This document shows, piece after piece, positions 42,330-50,683 of a DNA stretch of 64,000 nucleotides. The notes under the pieces are model-generated. The model had not been told where the DNA came from. It did not search any database and saw nothing but the letters and a program-made list of their open reading frames with translations. The first letter of the stretch is position 1. Every line of letters starts with the position of its first letter. A program made the translations under genes and the position numbers. Origin of the DNA: SCGC-AG-212-J23 sp036406675 (GTDB taxonomy: Bacteria > Pseudomonadota > Gammaproteobacteria > Burkholderiales > SG8-39); NCBI GenBank assembly GCA_036406675.1, contig DASXAO010000084.1, forward strand, positions 62,001-126,000, in the 5' to 3' direction.

Positions 42330-42763
42330 GACCGGTACGCAGGCTCGTCACCATCGACGACGCGAACGGGCGCTCGCTCGCCCTCGCCGACGGACCCGCG
42401 CCCGCGGTGCACACCGACCCCGCGCGTCCCGGCTACTCGTCTACGCTCATCTGGTACACCGATCGCACTCCCGCGCGGATGGAAGCGGCGCCCCTGAACG
42501 CGCCTTGCGGCGACGTCCCGCCGCCGGGGGGCTCGGTGTGCCGCGTCGTTTGTTTTCCTCCCGAATCCACCACGATCGAGAAGGCGCGCACGCTCGATTT
42601 CTGCCTGGTGCTCGAAGGCGAGATCACGCTCGTGCTCGACCTCGAGGAGGTACACCTGAAGGCCGGCGACACGGTGATCCAGCGCGGCACGCGGCACGCC
42701 TGGAGCAACCGCTCGGCAAGACCCTGCGTCCTCGCCATCTCCTCTCACGACGCACATGATTGA
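42326..42763 (+). CDS. Cupin-domain protein (second of a pair)
   Basis: 145 residues with a weak paralogous relation to the preceding cupin: VTIDDANGRSLALADGPAPAV and TLDFCLVLEGEITLVLDLEEVHL, then GDTVIQRGTRHAWSN. The start is GTG at 42326, overlapping the previous stop. The first metal motif is degenerate here as well. Pairing of two divergent cupins in one operon suggests heteromer or duplicated function. Confidence 0.82.
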   Translation: MRPVRRLVTIDDANGRSLALADGPAPAVHTDPARPGYSSTLIWYTDRTPARMEAAPLNAPCGDVPPPGGSVCRVVCFPPESTTIEKARTLDFCLVLEGEITLVLDLEEVHLKAGDTVIQRGTRHAWSNRSARPCVLAISSHDAHD

Positions 42764-43661
42764 AATCGACCGCGCCACTCCCGGTCTTACTCTACTGATC
42801 CCTCGGGAGGCGCAACTCGAGCGGATCCACGACGGCATGATGTTCGGCGAAGGCCCGGTGTGGAACCGGCGCGACGGCAGCTTTTGGTGGGTCGACATCG
42901 TCGGCGACACGATCTACCGGCGCCCGCGCGGCGGCAGCGCCGAAGTGTTCATGGGGCCCTCGACGCACGCGAACGGCCTGACGTTCGACCGCGAGGGCCG
43001 CCTCAACGTCGCCGGCTGGGCCTCGCGCTCGGTGTGGCGCGTCGAGCCGGACGGCAGCGTCCGCACGCTCGCCTCGCACTTCGGCGGCCGCAAGATCAAC
43101 AGCCCGAACGACATCGTCGTCCAGTCGAACGGCGCCATCTGGTTCACCGATTCGCCGGGCGCGCTGTACAACCCGGGGATGGAGGCCGACGACCTGCAGC
43201 AGTACCTCGACTTCCAGGGCGTGTTCCGGATCGGGCCGGACGGCACGTCCCCCGGCAAGCTGAGCGCGCCGATCCGCGACACGGTGTATCCGAACGGCAT
43301 AGCCTTCACGCCGGACGAGAAGACGCTGTACGTGAACGACTCGCGCCTCGGCGAGATCCGCGCGTACGACGTGCACGCGGACGGCACTTGCGGACCGATG
43401 CGGCTCTTCCACAAGCTCGAAGGCAGCGAGCCCGGCATCGCCGACGGAATGAAGGTCGACCGGCAGGGCAACGTCTATTGCACCGGACCTGCCGGCGTCC
43501 ATGTGATCGGGCCCGACGGAAGGCTTCTCGGCCGCCTGCTCTTTCCCGACCATTGCACGAACATGGCGTTCGGCGACGACGACTGGCGCTCGCTCTACAT
43601 CACGACGTACCACGCGCTTTACCGCGTGCGCGTCGATGTGCCCGGCGTGGAGGTCTGGTAG
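42756..43661 (+). CDS. SMP-30/gluconolactonase family protein (copy 1)
   Basis: 301-residue six-bladed beta-propeller. The metal-site residues are visible as Glu in FGEGPVW near residue 30, the Asn in KINSPNDIVV near 120, and Asp in YVNDSRLGEIRAYDV. These match Ca/Zn-dependent lactonases such as gluconolactonase/SMP-30. It overlaps the cupin end by eight bases and is followed directly by a second SMP-30-like gene. Confidence 0.87.
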   Translation: MIEIDRATPGLTLLIPREAQLERIHDGMMFGEGPVWNRRDGSFWWVDIVGDTIYRRPRGGSAEVFMGPSTHANGLTFDREGRLNVAGWASRSVWRVEPDGSVRTLASHFGGRKINSPNDIVVQSNGAIWFTDSPGALYNPGMEADDLQQYLDFQGVFRIGPDGTSPGKLSAPIRDTVYPNGIAFTPDEKTLYVNDSRLGEIRAYDVHADGTCGPMRLFHKLEGSEPGIADGMKVDRQGNVYCTGPAGVHVIGPDGRLLGRLLFPDHCTNMAFGDDDWRSLYITTYHALYRVRVDVPGVEVW

Positions 43662-43663
43662 CG

Positions 43664-44473
43664 ATGGCGTGGCGCTTCGAGCGCGTCGCAGGCCCGTTCG
43701 AAGGACCGGCGGCCGGGCTCGCCTGGGACGGCGCGGGCATGCTCTTCAGCGTCCTCTCGCGCGGGCCGCGTGCAGGAGAGGGCCGCATCCTGCGCTTCGA
43801 TCCCAGGCTCGGCGAAACGAGCGTGTTTCGCGCATTCACCAACCGCACGAGCGGCATCGCGTTCGGCCGCGACGGCGCGCTCTACGGCTCCCAGGAGCTC
43901 TCGCGCCGCATCGTGCGCTTCAACCCGGACGGATCCGCCTCGCTCCTCGCGACGCTCGTGGATGGCCGCATGCACAACCTGCCGACCAGCCTCGCCATCG
44001 ATTCCCGCGGCCGCATCTGGTTCTGCGACTCGAAGAGTCCCTTGCGCACCTCCGGGCCGCTCATTTATCCGCAGGGCGACCTCGAATCTATTCTTCTCTT
44101 AAGCTCAAACAACAAGATTTGGAATCTGCGCCGTCTCGCCTCCGGCCTCGACACCCCGCGCGCGCTCGTCCTCTCCCCCGACGAGCGCACGCTTTACGTC
44201 GCCGATCGGCAGGGACTGCTCGCCTTTGCCGTCCGCGACGATGCGCTGGACGCTCGTCGCCTGCTGTCCGGAAGCGCCCTCTCAGGCTTGAACGTCAGGC
44301 ACGACGGCTGCATGGTCGGGTGCGCCGGCGCGTCGCTCCTCGTGCTCGAGGCGTCCGGAACCCTGCGCGAAACCTGGCCCTTTCCGGGCGGCGACGCGGT
44401 GAACTCGTGTTCCGTCGGGCCGGACCTTTACGTCACGACTACGGCAGGGGAACTCTGGAGAGGTCGGTCATGA
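43664..44473 (+). CDS. SMP-30-like beta-propeller protein (copy 2, divergent)
   Basis: 269 residues. The N-terminal propeller strands (GPFEGPAAGLAWDG, NRTSGIAFGRDGALYGSQE, PTSLAIDSRGRIWFCDS) match SMP-30, but copy 2 is shorter than the first copy and the metal-site Glu in GEGPVW is replaced. A stretch at about 44085-44130 is unusually AT-rich (LESILLLSSNNKIWNLRR) compared with the rest of the gene. Probably a binding or inactive relative. Start ATG at 43664, three bases after the previous stop; end overlaps the Bug start (ATGA). Confidence 0.8.
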   Translation: MAWRFERVAGPFEGPAAGLAWDGAGMLFSVLSRGPRAGEGRILRFDPRLGETSVFRAFTNRTSGIAFGRDGALYGSQELSRRIVRFNPDGSASLLATLVDGRMHNLPTSLAIDSRGRIWFCDSKSPLRTSGPLIYPQGDLESILLLSSNNKIWNLRRLASGLDTPRALVLSPDERTLYVADRQGLLAFAVRDDALDARRLLSGSALSGLNVRHDGCMVGCAGASLLVLEASGTLRETWPFPGGDAVNSCSVGPDLYVTTTAGELWRGRS

Positions 44474-45408
44474 GAATGATTTTTCTCCTCGCGGGTCTTT
44501 TCTTCGGCTTCGTCAACGCGCAAACCGACTACCCGACGAAACCCATCCGCTTCATCGTCGGCCCGGGACCGGACTCGCTCGCGCGCCTCTTCGGGCAGAA
44601 GATGACCGAGGCGTGGGGCCAGCCCGTGGTCGTCGACCAGCGCGGAGGCGGCGGCGGCACCATCTCGGCCGAGGCGGTCGCGAAGGCGCCGCCCGACGGC
44701 TACACGCTGCTCCTGACGACCGGCACGCACGCGATCAATCCGTCGGTCTACAAGACGAACTACGACCTGGTGCGCGACTTCGCGCCCGTGACGCTCCTCG
44801 GCTCGACGCCGTTCGTGCTCGCCGTCCATCCCTCCGTGCCGGTGAAGTCCGTCGCCGAGCTCATCAAGTTCGCCAAGGCCAATCCCGGCAAGCTGAACTA
44901 CGGCTCGGGCGGCAGCGGCACGCCGCCCCACCTCGCCACCGAGCTCTTCAAGCAGATGGCCGGCGTGCAGATGGTGCACGTTCCCTACAAGACCATTCCC
45001 GCCGCAATCACCGACCTCCTCGCCGGCCAGATCCAGGTCATGTTCACCGTCGGCCCGGCCGGCCTCCCGCACGTCAAGGCCGGCCGCATCCGCGGCCTCG
45101 CCGTCTCGACCGCCAAGCGCTCCGCCTTCGCGCCCGACCTTCCCACCGTCGCCGAATCAGGCCTGCCGGGATTCGACGTCTTCGGCTGGAACGGCGTGCT
45201 CGTGCCCGCCGGCACGCCGCAACCGGTCATCGCCAAGCTTCACGACGTCATGATCGCCGCCATCAAGCAGCCCGAGGTGCGCGAGCGCATGGCCGGCTTC
45301 GGCTTCGAGCCGATCGGCAACACGCCCGAGCAATTCGGCGCCTTCGTGAGGGAAGACGTCGCCCGCTGGGCGAAGCTCGTCAAGGAGACCGGCGCTAAGG
45401 TCGAGTAG
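44470..45408 (+). CDS. Bug/TctC-family substrate-binding protein (4 of 6)
   Basis: 312 residues, signal peptide ending VNAQT and mature YPTKPIRFIVGPGP. Family motifs GPDSLARLFG, VDQRGGGGGTIS, APPDGYT, YDLVRDFAPV, HVPYKTIPAAITDLLAGQI and APDLPTVAESG are intact. It is the last gene of the cupin-cupin-SMP30-SMP30-Bug operon and is convergent with the next Bug gene. A lactone or sugar-acid ligand is suggested by the neighbours only. Confidence 0.92.
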   Translation: MRMIFLLAGLFFGFVNAQTDYPTKPIRFIVGPGPDSLARLFGQKMTEAWGQPVVVDQRGGGGGTISAEAVAKAPPDGYTLLLTTGTHAINPSVYKTNYDLVRDFAPVTLLGSTPFVLAVHPSVPVKSVAELIKFAKANPGKLNYGSGGSGTPPHLATELFKQMAGVQMVHVPYKTIPAAITDLLAGQIQVMFTVGPAGLPHVKAGRIRGLAVSTAKRSAFAPDLPTVAESGLPGFDVFGWNGVLVPAGTPQPVIAKLHDVMIAAIKQPEVRERMAGFGFEPIGNTPEQFGAFVREDVARWAKLVKETGAKVE

Positions 45409-45447
45409 CCGGCTTTCCGCTGGAAGGTGATAGTGGCGGCAGCACGC

Positions 45448-46416
45448 CTATTCGATCTTCGCCCCCGACTCGCGCACGACCTTGCCCCATTTCTCGCGGT
45501 CGCTGCGGATCTGAGCGGCCATCTGCTGCGGGGTGCTGGCCATCAGCTCGCCGCCCTGCCGCGCGACGATGTCCTTTACCTCCGAGGACTCGAGCGCCCG
45601 GGTGAGGTCGGAGTTAAGCTTGGCGACGATCGCCGGTGGCGTGCCGGCGGGGGCCATGACGCCGAACCAGTTGTCGGCGGCGAATCCCGTTAGGCCCGCC
45701 TCGGACAACGTGGGCAGGTCCGGCAGCACTGGGGAGCGGCGCGAGGCGGCGACGGCGATGCCCTTCAGCTTGCCGGCGCGCACGTGCGGCAGTGACGAAG
45801 GGATGCTGTCGAAGAGCAGCGCCACGTTGCCGGCGAGCAGATCGGTCAGGGCCGGCGCGCTGCCCTTGTAAGGCACATGGATCGCGCTGAAGCCTGCCAT
45901 GGACTTCATCAGCTCGAACTCGAGATGCGAGAGGGTGCCGTTGCCTTGCGAGGCGAAGTTGGCCTTGCCGCCCTGCGCCTTCAGGAACGCGATCACGTCG
46001 CCGAGGGTCTTCCCGGGAACCGACGGATGCGCGACGAGGATATGCGGGACGTTCGCCACCAGGGTCACCGGCACGAGGTCTTTTTCCAGGTCGTAGCCGA
46101 GCTTGCTGTAGAGGCTCATGCCGACGGCGTGCGTGGTGACTGCGGCCATGAGGAGCGTGTAGCCGTCGGGAGCGCTTTTCGCCACGGCTTCGGCGCCGAT
46201 GTTGGCCCCGGCGCCGGGCCGGTTGTCCACGATCACCGCCTGCCCCCAGGCTTCGCCGAGCTGCTTGCCGAGCGCGCGCGACAGCAGATCCGCCGCCCCG
46301 ACGGGAGGAAACGGCACGACGATGTGCACCGGTTTCGCGGGGTAGGATTGCGCCGCGGCATGCGCAGCGGCGCAGGCCAGGAGGGCGGCGAGGTAAATGC
46401 GCAAGTACGCGGTCAT
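45448..46416 (-). CDS. Bug/TctC-family substrate-binding protein (5 of 6)
   Basis: 322 residues with signal peptide ending AAAQS, mature YPAKPVHIVVPFPPVGAADLLSRAL. Motifs VDNRPGAGANIG, SAPDGYT, YDLEKDLVPV, HVPYKGSAPALTDLLAGNV and LPDLPTLSEAG are intact. It is divergent from the CodA-like deaminase (46488); a REP-type palindrome lies between their starts. No other gene follows it on the minus strand before the convergent Bug gene. Confidence 0.92.
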   Translation of the reverse strand: MTAYLRIYLAALLACAAAHAAAQSYPAKPVHIVVPFPPVGAADLLSRALGKQLGEAWGQAVIVDNRPGAGANIGAEAVAKSAPDGYTLLMAAVTTHAVGMSLYSKLGYDLEKDLVPVTLVANVPHILVAHPSVPGKTLGDVIAFLKAQGGKANFASQGNGTLSHLEFELMKSMAGFSAIHVPYKGSAPALTDLLAGNVALLFDSIPSSLPHVRAGKLKGIAVAASRRSPVLPDLPTLSEAGLTGFAADNWFGVMAPAGTPPAIVAKLNSDLTRALESSEVKDIVARQGGELMASTPQQMAAQIRSDREKWGKVVRESGAKIE

Positions 46417-46443
46417 GCGTTGGCTCTCCGTGAAGAGTCGCTG

Positions 46444-46473
46444 ATTGGACCCCCGCCTTCGCGGGGGCGACAG
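46444..46473. repeat. REP-type palindrome (CCCCCGCCTTCGCGGGGG)
   Basis: TTGGACCCCCGCCTTCGC followed by GGGGGCGACAG, a perfect inverted repeat in the 71-base interval between two divergent genes. It lies close to the start of the CodA-like gene and may affect both. Confidence 0.8.
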
Positions 46474-46487
46474 AGCTTACCGGAGGA

Positions 46488-47711
46488 GTGAAAAGCTTGG
46501 ACCTCATCGTTCGCAACGCGCGGCCCGCCGGCGGCGCCGCGGTGGACATAGGCATCGAGAACGGCCGGATCGCGGCGATCGCGCCGCGGCTCGCGGCCGA
46601 CGGGCCGAGCTTCGATGCGAAGAGGCGGCTCGCCTGTCCGGGCCTCATCGAGACCCACATCCACCTGGACAAGTCGCGCATCATCGACCGCTGCTTGCCG
46701 CAGGAGCGCCGCACCCTGAGCCCGGTCCTGAGCGTGGCGCCGATCAAGAAGAGCATGTCGGTCGAGGACGTCCGCACGCGCGCCGCGCGCACGCTCGAGG
46801 ACTGCATCTTGCACGGCACGACACGCATGCGCACGCAGGTCGAGGTCGATCCCGGGATCGGCATGCGCGGGTTCGAAGGCATCGAGTCGCTGATCGCGGA
46901 CTACAAGTGGGCGATCGACATCGAGATGTGCGTCTTTCCGCAGGAAGGCCTGACGAACTATCCCGGCACCGACGAGCTCCTGGTCGAGGCGCTCGAGCGC
47001 GGCGCGAAGGTCATCGGGGGCGCGCCGCGCTACGACACCGACGGCGCGGCGCAGATCCGGCGCATCTTCGAGCTCGCTCGCGAGTACGACGCCGACATCG
47101 ATTTGCACCTCGACGTCGGCAACACGCCCGAGGGCATGCACGTCCACCTGGTGCGCGAGCTTACCGAGAAGTACAGGCGCGGCGGCCGGGTCGTGGTCGG
47201 CCACATGGCGAAGCTTTCGCTGCTGCCGCCGGCCGAGGTCGCCCGCCTCGCGCGCCAGCTCGCCGACACGGGCATCGGCGTGACGGTGCTGCCGGCGACC
47301 GACCTCTTCCTCATGGGACGCGACCAGGACCACGGCGTGCGCCGCGGCGTCGCCGACGCGAACCTGCTCGTCGAGCACGGGGTGACGTGCTCGCTTTCGT
47401 CCAACAACATCCTCAATCCCGCGACGCCGTATGGCGACTGCTCGCTCGTGCGCATGGCGAACCTCTACGCCAACGTCCTGCAGCTCGACCGCCCGGCGCA
47501 GCTTCGCGAATGCTTCGAGATGCTCACGGAGCGCTCGGCGCGCCTCATGAACCTCGAGGATTACGGCTTCGCGCCCGGCCGTCCGGCCGACATCGTGATC
47601 CTCGACGCCGAAACGCCCGAGCAGGCGATCGCCGAGATCTCGCGCCCGGTCGCCTGCTTCAAGAACGGCAGGCAGACCGTGCGCTGGCATGCGCCGGAGC
47701 TGCTGCGGTAG
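46488..47711 (+). CDS. Amidohydrolase of cytosine-deaminase/CodA type
   Basis: 407 residues. The metal-binding motifs are HIHLDKS (57-63), a His in LDVGNTPEGMHVHL, HMAKLS (a further metal or active-site His) and the Asp/Ser in CSLSSNNILNP. This pattern is the cytosine deaminase/N-isopropylammelide group of Fe- or Zn-dependent deaminases. Start choice is uncertain: GTG at 46488 lies only one base after GGAGG; TTG at 46497 (MDLIVRNAR) would have better spacing. The stop TAG abuts an inverted repeat. Confidence 0.87.
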   Translation: MKSLDLIVRNARPAGGAAVDIGIENGRIAAIAPRLAADGPSFDAKRRLACPGLIETHIHLDKSRIIDRCLPQERRTLSPVLSVAPIKKSMSVEDVRTRAARTLEDCILHGTTRMRTQVEVDPGIGMRGFEGIESLIADYKWAIDIEMCVFPQEGLTNYPGTDELLVEALERGAKVIGGAPRYDTDGAAQIRRIFELAREYDADIDLHLDVGNTPEGMHVHLVRELTEKYRRGGRVVVGHMAKLSLLPPAEVARLARQLADTGIGVTVLPATDLFLMGRDQDHGVRRGVADANLLVEHGVTCSLSSNNILNPATPYGDCSLVRMANLYANVLQLDRPAQLRECFEMLTERSARLMNLEDYGFAPGRPADIVILDAETPEQAIAEISRPVACFKNGRQTVRWHAPELLR

Positions 47712-47758
47712 GAAAAGGGGGTCAGAGCAATTTTAAAAATTGCTCTGACCCCTTTTCC
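47711..47758. repeat. Inverted pair of the GGGGTCAGAGCAATTTT sister repeat
   Basis: GGAAAAGGGGGTCAGAGCAA and its inverted partner TTGCTCTGACCCCTTTTCC form a near-perfect hairpin across a short A/T centre, directly after the amidohydrolase stop (47709-47711). Same plan as the GGGACAG inverted pairs at 3193 and 40559. Confidence 0.9.
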
Positions 47759-47798
47759 GCCTCTATAGTTTGTTCCTCCGAAATCCGGTGGGGATTAC

Positions 47799-48161
47799 AT
47801 GCGAGCGTTTTTCAGGCGGTGCATCTGCAGGCTTCTCGTCGTGAGCACCATGTTGCTGCCGTATTCGGCGCATACGCAGGCGGCCATGATCGGCACGGGG
47901 CAGGCGATCGGGAGCGTCGAGGCGCAGCGTGGCAAGGTGCAGAGCTTTGTCGCGCGCGCCGATGTGCAGAGCCGGCTGGCAGCGCTCGGCGTGGATGCGG
48001 CGGCGGCAAGCGAGCGCGTAAACGCGCTCACCGACGACGAGGTGCAGCGCCTCGCGGGCCGGATCGACACACTGCCGGCCGGCGGGGTTGCCACCGAGGT
48101 GGCGCTGGCGGTCATCCTGATCCTGCTGCTGTTCATTTTCATCATCGACAGAAGGCACTGA
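47799..48161 (+). CDS. PA2779-family protein (copy 1)
   Basis: 120 residues: a signal peptide (1-29, ending TQAAM), a coil-rich domain (MIGTGQAIGSVEAQRGKVQSFVARADVQSRLAALG), and a C-terminal transmembrane helix (about 97-116). The length, the charged helix with LARADVQ-type repeat and the final hydrophobic helix are the PA2779 plan. The function is unknown. The next gene is an adjacent paralogue. Confidence 0.83.
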   Translation: MRAFFRRCICRLLVVSTMLLPYSAHTQAAMIGTGQAIGSVEAQRGKVQSFVARADVQSRLAALGVDAAAASERVNALTDDEVQRLAGRIDTLPAGGVATEVALAVILILLLFIFIIDRRH

Positions 48162-48171
48162 GGAGACTCCG

Positions 48172-48531
48172 ATGAAAGCATTCCTCATGCGTTTCATCTG
48201 CCGCCTTCTCGCGGTGAGCCTCATCGCGCTGCCGTACGCGCCGCAGACCCAGGCCGGCATGATCGGCGTCGACGAAACGCTCGCCGCCCAGCGCCAGGCC
48301 GAGCGCGGCAAGCTGCGTGGCTTCCTCGCGCGCGCCGACGTCCAGAAGCAGCTCGCCGTGCTCGGCGTCGACGCCGCCGCGGCGACCGAGCGCGCGAACG
48401 CGCTCACCGACGACGAGGTGCAGCAGCTCGCCGGCCGGATCGATTCGCTGCCGGCGGGCGCAGAAATCTCCACCGCCGGGCTCCTCCTGGTGCTCATCGT
48501 GATTCTGCTGATATTCATGCTCAGGCGATGA
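48172..48531 (+). CDS. PA2779-family protein (copy 2)
   Basis: 119 residues and about 60 % identical by eye to copy 1 in the region SFxARADVQxxLAxLGVDAAAA and LTDDEVQxLAGRIDxLPAG. It keeps the signal peptide (ending TQAGM) and C-terminal helix. The 10-base gap suggests a tandem-duplicated operon. A 14-bp stem-loop follows the stop by four bases. Confidence 0.83.
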   Translation: MKAFLMRFICRLLAVSLIALPYAPQTQAGMIGVDETLAAQRQAERGKLRGFLARADVQKQLAVLGVDAAAATERANALTDDEVQQLAGRIDSLPAGAEISTAGLLLVLIVILLIFMLRR

Positions 48532-48535
48532 GCAT

Positions 48536-48569
48536 GACATCGCAGCGCGGGTCGTCGCGCTGCGATGTC
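48536..48569 (+). terminator. 14-bp stem-loop after the PA2779 pair
   Basis: GACATCGCAGCGCG and its exact complement CGCGCTGCGATGTC flank a six-base loop. No T tract follows, but a weaker CCCGC/GCGGG hairpin and TCTTTT lie 15-35 bases later, so transcription probably ends here. Confidence 0.6.
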
Positions 48570-48609
48570 CCTCGGTGACGTGCCCCGCCACCGCGCGGGT
48601 CTTTTCCGA

Positions 48610-48831
48610 TTACGACTTGAACTCGATGCGCGACGCCTCGACCCTCATGGCTCCCTCCACATAGCCCTGGTCGCGGAGGCCTTTTTTAAAAGCTGCAAGG
48701 CGCTCGGCATCGGCGTTGTCGTTGGCGACGTAACCAAGGACGGGCCGCGGCTGGGCGCTAGCCGGGACCGCATGGCTCGCGCACACGAGCGCGAGGGTGA
48801 TGAGACTAAGCCTGCGCAAACGGGAATCCAT
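48610..48831 (-). pseudogene. Truncated ABC-type substrate-binding protein
   Basis: 73 residues: signal peptide (1-27), then PRPVLGYVANDNADAERLAAFKKGLRDQGYVEG, the start of a TrpX/DUF534-like ABC solute-binding protein (normally about 320 residues). After 'YVEG' the sequence turns into a short unrelated tail (AMRVEASRIEFKS) and stops. The transport domains are absent. It is probably a remnant; expression cannot be excluded. Confidence 0.6.
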
Positions 48832-48857
48832 GGGCGTTTACCTCCTTCCCGCGACAT

Positions 48858-49739
48858 CTATTTCTCGAGCCCCTTCGACTCGACGTCCCAATTCGGATTC
48901 GTGCAGAGGCCGCACTTCTTGCCGACGAACATCGCGGCGGCCTTCGTGTCGCCTTTGAGCTGCCATCGGGCCCAGCTCGACGCGACGTTCGCGAACTCGC
49001 CGCCGCCCGGGTGATCGACCGTAGCGGTGTGGCCGGCGCCGTGGCGCGCGCCGTAGAACGCCGGCCAGGCGACGATTGCGTCGAACGTCGCCTTCGAGTC
49101 GGCCATCATGAAGTCGCGTTCGTGGCCATTGATGAGCAGGACCGGGCCATGCAGCTTCTTGAGCTCGTCGAAGCGCCGCTGGGCGCCCGAGTTGAACACG
49201 CCGATCGTGCCGACGCGCGGATCCGCGCCGAGCGCGATCGCCAGGAACCCGCCGCACGATTGGCCCATGACCGCGACCTTGTCGGTTGCGATCTTGCCCT
49301 TGAGCGGCGAGCCGTCGCGCGCGTTCTCCTCGCCGGCCCAATCGAGCGCGGAGCGCAAGTCGTCCGCGTTCTGGCGGCGCACCGGTCCCTTCTGCGCCGC
49401 CGTCGCCAACACGAGGAAGCCGTGCGATGCGATCGTCGACAGGAAGCCCGAGTAGCGCGTGCTGTTGATCGCACATCCGCCGTTACCCCAGACGAAGACA
49501 GGCAGCGTGTCGCGTCGCGGGAATGCGTCGAGATTCTTCGGATGAAACACCACGAGGCCGGGGAAGCCCGGCGCGGGCCCCATCGCGACCTCGTACGAGC
49601 CGGGCTCCGCGAGCGGAGCGCCCTCTACGGGCAAGGCCGTCGCGACGATCTCCTGCGTGATGGCGGACGGTTGCGCCGGGCAAACCTGGGCTGCGGCGAG
49701 CGCGCCGAGCGCCACCGTGATACCGGCGAAAGTCTTCAA
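48858..49739 (-). CDS. Secreted alpha/beta hydrolase
   Basis: 293 residues with a signal peptide (1-21, ending CPAQ) and a TTG start that overlaps the stop of the upstream gene (TTGA). Hydrolase motifs are VWGNGGC (oxyanion hole), MGQSCGG (Ser nucleophile), GHERDFMMADSKA and TATVDHPGGGEF (His region). Several Cys (GGCAIN, KKCGLC) suggest disulfides, fitting the periplasm. Substrate unknown. Operon with the amidohydrolase at 49736. Confidence 0.8.
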   Translation of the reverse strand: MKTFAGITVALGALAAAQVCPAQPSAITQEIVATALPVEGAPLAEPGSYEVAMGPAPGFPGLVVFHPKNLDAFPRRDTLPVFVWGNGGCAINSTRYSGFLSTIASHGFLVLATAAQKGPVRRQNADDLRSALDWAGEENARDGSPLKGKIATDKVAVMGQSCGGFLAIALGADPRVGTIGVFNSGAQRRFDELKKLHGPVLLINGHERDFMMADSKATFDAIVAWPAFYGARHGAGHTATVDHPGGGEFANVASSWARWQLKGDTKAAAMFVGKKCGLCTNPNWDVESKGLEK

Positions 49740-50575
49740 CCTCGCTTCGGCGACCACCTGTACGCCTTGGAGCAGGCGCCGCCCATCAGCATCGCCCGCT
49801 CGCTGTCGCTCAGGCGATCGGTCTTCAAGAAGGGCTCGGTAGCCTGCTCGTAGTTGACGACCGCGAAAGCGCGCGTCCAGTCGGTGCCCCACAGGCAGCG
49901 CTCGAAGCCCCAGGCGTCGAACACGCGTGCGAGCGGGTCCCAGATGTCGGGGAAGGGATACGGCTTCTCCGACAGCGTGCAAGCGCCGCTCACTTTGATC
50001 ACCACGTTCTTGCGCCGGGCGAGCTCCAGCACCTTCGGCAGGTCTGCCCAGGGCTGCGGCGGAACGGGCTTGGTGCGCGGCTGCTGGATGCCGAGGTGGT
50101 CGAGGATGAACCGCGTGTCCGGATGGCGATCGATCAGCGCCGCGCCTCGCTCGAGGTTGCCCCAGCACAGGATGTTGACCGGGAAGTCGCGGCGCACGGC
50201 TTCGCGCAGCACGCGGTCGAGGCCCTCGTCGCTCGGGTTGCGGCCCGGCTCCTTGGTCGTGATGACCCGGATGCCGACCGCGCCGGGCTGCTTCTTCCAC
50301 TCGGCGATCGTCTCGAGCACCGCCGGATCGTCCGGGTTCACCGGCTTGACGAGCGCGAACCGGCCGGGGTGCTTGCGCTGCACCTCGACCGCGTAGCTCG
50401 AGTCGTAGCCATAGATGGAGAAGGCGGAAATGAAGATCGCGCCGTCGATCCCGAGCTTGTCGAAGGCCGCCACCTGCTCGTCGCCGTTGGCGCTGGGGGG
50501 CCAGTTCGGCACGGTGCGCCACGGCCGCTTCGGTGTGTTCGCCTCGTAGGCGTGGATCTGGGAATCGATGATCAT
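49736..50575 (-). CDS. Amidohydrolase-2 family protein
   Basis: 279 residues of a TIM-barrel metal-dependent hydrolase: IDSQIHAYEA at the start (the first His motif shows QIHAYE rather than HxH), PVNILCWGN in the barrel, ILDHLGIQQP, and GTDWTRAF with the last Asp. This is the 2-pyrone-4,6-dicarboxylate lactonase/ACMSD-type group. The weak first motif leaves the metal set uncertain. It is followed by a coupled hydrolase (TTGA). Confidence 0.85.
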   Translation of the reverse strand: MIIDSQIHAYEANTPKRPWRTVPNWPPSANGDEQVAAFDKLGIDGAIFISAFSIYGYDSSYAVEVQRKHPGRFALVKPVNPDDPAVLETIAEWKKQPGAVGIRVITTKEPGRNPSDEGLDRVLREAVRRDFPVNILCWGNLERGAALIDRHPDTRFILDHLGIQQPRTKPVPPQPWADLPKVLELARRKNVVIKVSGACTLSEKPYPFPDIWDPLARVFDAWGFERCLWGTDWTRAFAVVNYEQATEPFLKTDRLSDSERAMLMGGACSKAYRWSPKRG

Positions 50576-50590
50576 TGCGAAGCTCCTTTA

Positions 50591-50622
50591 CATGGGCCCC
50601 CGCCTGCGCGGGGACGACGCTC
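50591..50622. repeat. REP-type palindrome (CCCCCGCCTGCGCGGGG)
   Basis: CATGGGCCCCCGCCTGCGCG followed by GGGACGACGCTC, between the divergent amidohydrolase and VOC-family starts. A one-base variant of the central turn distinguishes it from the other units. Confidence 0.7.
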
Positions 50623-50683
50623 TAACTTTATGGCACGGATTTTGCGAAACTTACCGGCGCGCAAAATCACGATGGAGGATGAC

